Positions 61,984-64,000 of a stretch of 64,000 nucleotides of DNA are shown here, one piece after another; the first letter of the stretch is position 1, and each line of letters opens with the position of its first letter. The translations under genes and the position numbers were made by a program. This DNA is from Sternotherus odoratus (lineage: Eukaryota; Chordata; Testudines; Kinosternidae), in assembly GCA_032164245.1 (NCBI GenBank), contig JAVMKO010000022.1:14755845-14819844 (forward strand), written 5' to 3'. The notes beneath the pieces were generated by a model. The model worked only from the letters and a program-made list of their open reading frames with translations, made no database searches and was not told the origin of the DNA.

Positions 61984-63213
61984 TGCAGTCAGGGCCAGCA
62001 ACGGGCGTACTATGGGTACAGCTGTAGTGGGCCCCCTTAAGTCCAGGGTCCGGTATACAGCTGTACCCATAGTCATCCCCCCCCTTGTTTCTGGGCCTGT
62101 CGGAGGAGCGATCAGAGAGTGAGCGCCGCTCGGCAGGGCCCAGCAAGCAGGGCTGGGGAGACCCAGGGCCGGGAGCCAATGGCAGCCCAGGGGTGGGAGG
62201 CAGGCAGGGCAGCCGCAGAGGGCCAAGCCCACCAGAGCTGGGAGCAACGCTGCGGCTGGCGCTGGCACGGGCAACACACCTGCAGGCCAGCCCCCACCAC
62301 CACCACCATGCTGCCCCTGCCAGCGCACAAGAGTGGCCGGAGCCCGGCAGGCAGCTCCGCTTCCGCAAGCTCTGCACTGTGTCACAGCAGGGGCAGGGGT
62401 CCGGCCCCTGTGAGCATGTGCGTGGAGACAGGCCCAGGGGTTAAGGGAAGCTGTTATCTTTGCTCTCAGGCTCTGCTTCCCCCAAGCCCTGCCGGAAAGG
62501 GACAGGGAGCGGAGTAGGGGGGTGGGGAAGATGTGGGGGGGGGACAGGGGGGGAAGGGTGAATGAACAGATCTGGGGGTGGGGGGGGGCAGAGCACATTG
62601 TGGGGTGCATAAGGGGAGATGGAGCAGACGAGAGGATCAGAGAGGTGCATGGGGGGGGGGATGGGGAAGATGGATCAGAAGGATGTATTGGGGCACTCGG
62701 GAGCACGCGGGGTGGGGGGGTGCAGTGGGAGCGACTCATGGATATGCAGCTCCGTGCGGGAACCAGTCACACCCCCACCCCAGGTATACCTGGGAGCCAG
62801 CGGGGAGGCCAGGCTGGGCGGGTGGGGAGGGGGGCAGGAGACTAGGCTGGAGGGGGAGGGAAGAAGGTTTGGGTGTGGGGGAGGCTAAGCTGGGCAGGTC
62901 AGGCATGGGGACAGGAGGCTGGGTTGGGAGTGGGAGGAGGTTAGGTTCAGTGGGATGGGCCAGGCCAGGCAGGGGTGGGGGAGAGAAGGTGGTTAGAGAT
63001 GCAGGGAGTCTGGGTGGGGGTAAAGGAAGATCAACCCCAACAGCTGGGGGGGGGGGCAGGCAGGGATGGGGGGGGAGGGGAGGAGGTTAGGCTGGGGGAG
63101 GAGATTTAGGTTGGGTGAGCTGGGTCAGGTGGCAGGGCCCACAAATGATCAGAGTAGGGGGCCCCCACAAATGATCAGAGTAGGGGGCCCCCACAAATGA
63201 TCAGAGTAGGGGG
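61984..63213. mobile_element. GC-rich insertion in CR1 with hairpin and satellite
   Basis: CR1 breaks after CTCCTTTAGCA and resumes at CCCTGGATGCAGTGCTTC. The insert begins near a perfect 18-bp inverted repeat (62009-62026 and 62056-62073, TATGGGTACAGCTGTA). It then holds a G-rich minisatellite (62520-63120) and ends in three copies of CACAAATGATCAGAGTAGGG. Its class is unknown. It could be a non-autonomous DNA element that has acquired satellite repeats. Confidence 0.6.
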
Positions 63214-63665
63214 CCCTGGATGCAGTGCTTCTGGTCCCATGGACTTGTGCTCGTCCAGCTTTTCTAAATCATCCTGAAAAACTTCTTTTCCCAAAGATGG
63301 CTGGTTACCTCCTCCCCATGCTGTGCTGCCCAGTGCAGTAGTCTGGGAGTGGACCTCGTTCGTGAAGACAGAGGCAATAAAAGCATTGAGTACATTTGCT
63401 TTTTCCACATCCTCTGCCTCCCTCATTCAGTAAGGGGCCCACACTTCCCATGATTTTAGATATGTTAGCAACAAGAAAAAAAAAACCCTTCTTGTTACCC
63501 TTAACAGCCCTTGCTAGCTGCAGCTCCATTTGTGATTTAGCCTGCCTGAATTCACTCCTGCATGCCTGAGCAATAGTTTTATATTCCTCCCTGGTCACTT
63601 GCCCAAACTTCCACGTGTAAGCTTCTTGTTTGCATTTAAGATCAGCAAGGATTTCACTGTTCAGC
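63214..63665 (-). mobile_element. CR1 LINE, 5' part
   Basis: The minus strand reads NSEILADLKCKQEAYTWKF, REEYKTIAQACRSEFRQAKS, VEKANVLNAFIASVFTNEV, and LDEHKSMGPEALHP. This is the linker between endonuclease and reverse transcriptase in CR1. It stops at about 63665, where C-rich repeats begin, so the endonuclease part is missing. Confidence 0.9.
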
Positions 63666-64000
63666 CAAGCACCCCCCGAGCACCACCTTGCCAAAAAGAG
63701 AACCACCCTGCCGAAACAGCCCCCCTGAGTACTGTCCCACCGAACCAAACAATCCCCCCCCGAACAAACCACCAAACAAACCACCCCCCTCCAGAGTGCT
63801 GCCCTGCCAAAACCAACCTCCCTACTGAGTGCCTGCCCCACCAAAACAAACAACCCCCCTGACCGAGCGCTGCTAAAACACCCCCTCCAAGCCCCGCCGT
63901 GCTGCCCGAAGCACAAACAACCCCCCCCCCCGACCGAGTGCCCACCCTGCCGAAACAACCCCCCTCCCTCTGGAGTGGTGCCCTGCCCAAACCAACCCCC
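63666..64000 (+). repeat. C-rich minisatellite at the window end
   Basis: Units of about 40-50 bp such as GAGTGCTGCCCTGCCAAAAC and CAACCCCCCTGACCGAGCG recur 7-8 times and run off the window. A minus-strand Gly/Val-rich frame across it comes from the repeat. Confidence 0.75.

Overview
The window looks like nuclear DNA of a reptile, most likely a turtle. It carries CR1-group LINEs, Penelope-like element tails of the kind common in turtle and crocodilian genomes, many short hAT elements with clean 8-bp target duplications, several solo LTRs and many minisatellites. I see no bacterial genes, rRNA, tRNA or CRISPR. No complete intact gene can be asserted. What is gene-like is fragmentary, spliced and highly duplicated.

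Layout. 1-2430 and 11050-13487 are two near-identical copies of one segment. They hold exon-like pieces with good splice sites, two of which join in frame. Between them lie hAT and LTR insertions, a CpG island (6180-6560), a minisatellite (6560-7450), and a GC-rich CCAAT/CHR promoter (8040-8630) running into a 1.4-kb G-rich minisatellite. 13.5-24.8 kb is C-rich satellite, a nested hAT pair, an ERV-L-like LTR with primer-binding-like sequence, a Penelope-like GIY-YIG fragment, a solo LTR, and a second CpG promoter (about 22.85-23.26 kb). 24.8-45.4 kb is an irregular array of about a dozen roughly 1.1-1.2-kb units carrying the same exon-like modules. It is interrupted by minisatellite blocks, a Penelope foldback, a MITE-like element and a solo LTR. 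45.4-48.9 kb holds two minisatellites, an unrecognised minus-strand coding-like exon and a hAT. 49.1-51.3 kb is a decayed CR1-group LINE.

The most interesting part is 52.0-59.7 kb. A TATA box with a ZNF143-type motif is followed by a short exon that could encode a signal-peptide start. Then come about 11 tandem units of roughly 650 bp. Each unit has two exon-like blocks, B then A. B reads like the first half, and A like the second half, of a ZP-N domain of the ZP2/ZPA egg-coat type. The B exons start in phase 0 and nearly all end in phase 2; A picks up in phase 2 and ends in phase 0, so a unit could be added without breaking frame. Most A copies share an in-frame TGA and several units are truncated. 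The array is therefore either a decaying relic or a rapidly evolving gene family. The ZP assignment rests on motif reading by eye and needs a profile search.

60.1-63.7 kb is a minus-strand CR1 split by two later insertions. The window ends in a C-rich minisatellite.
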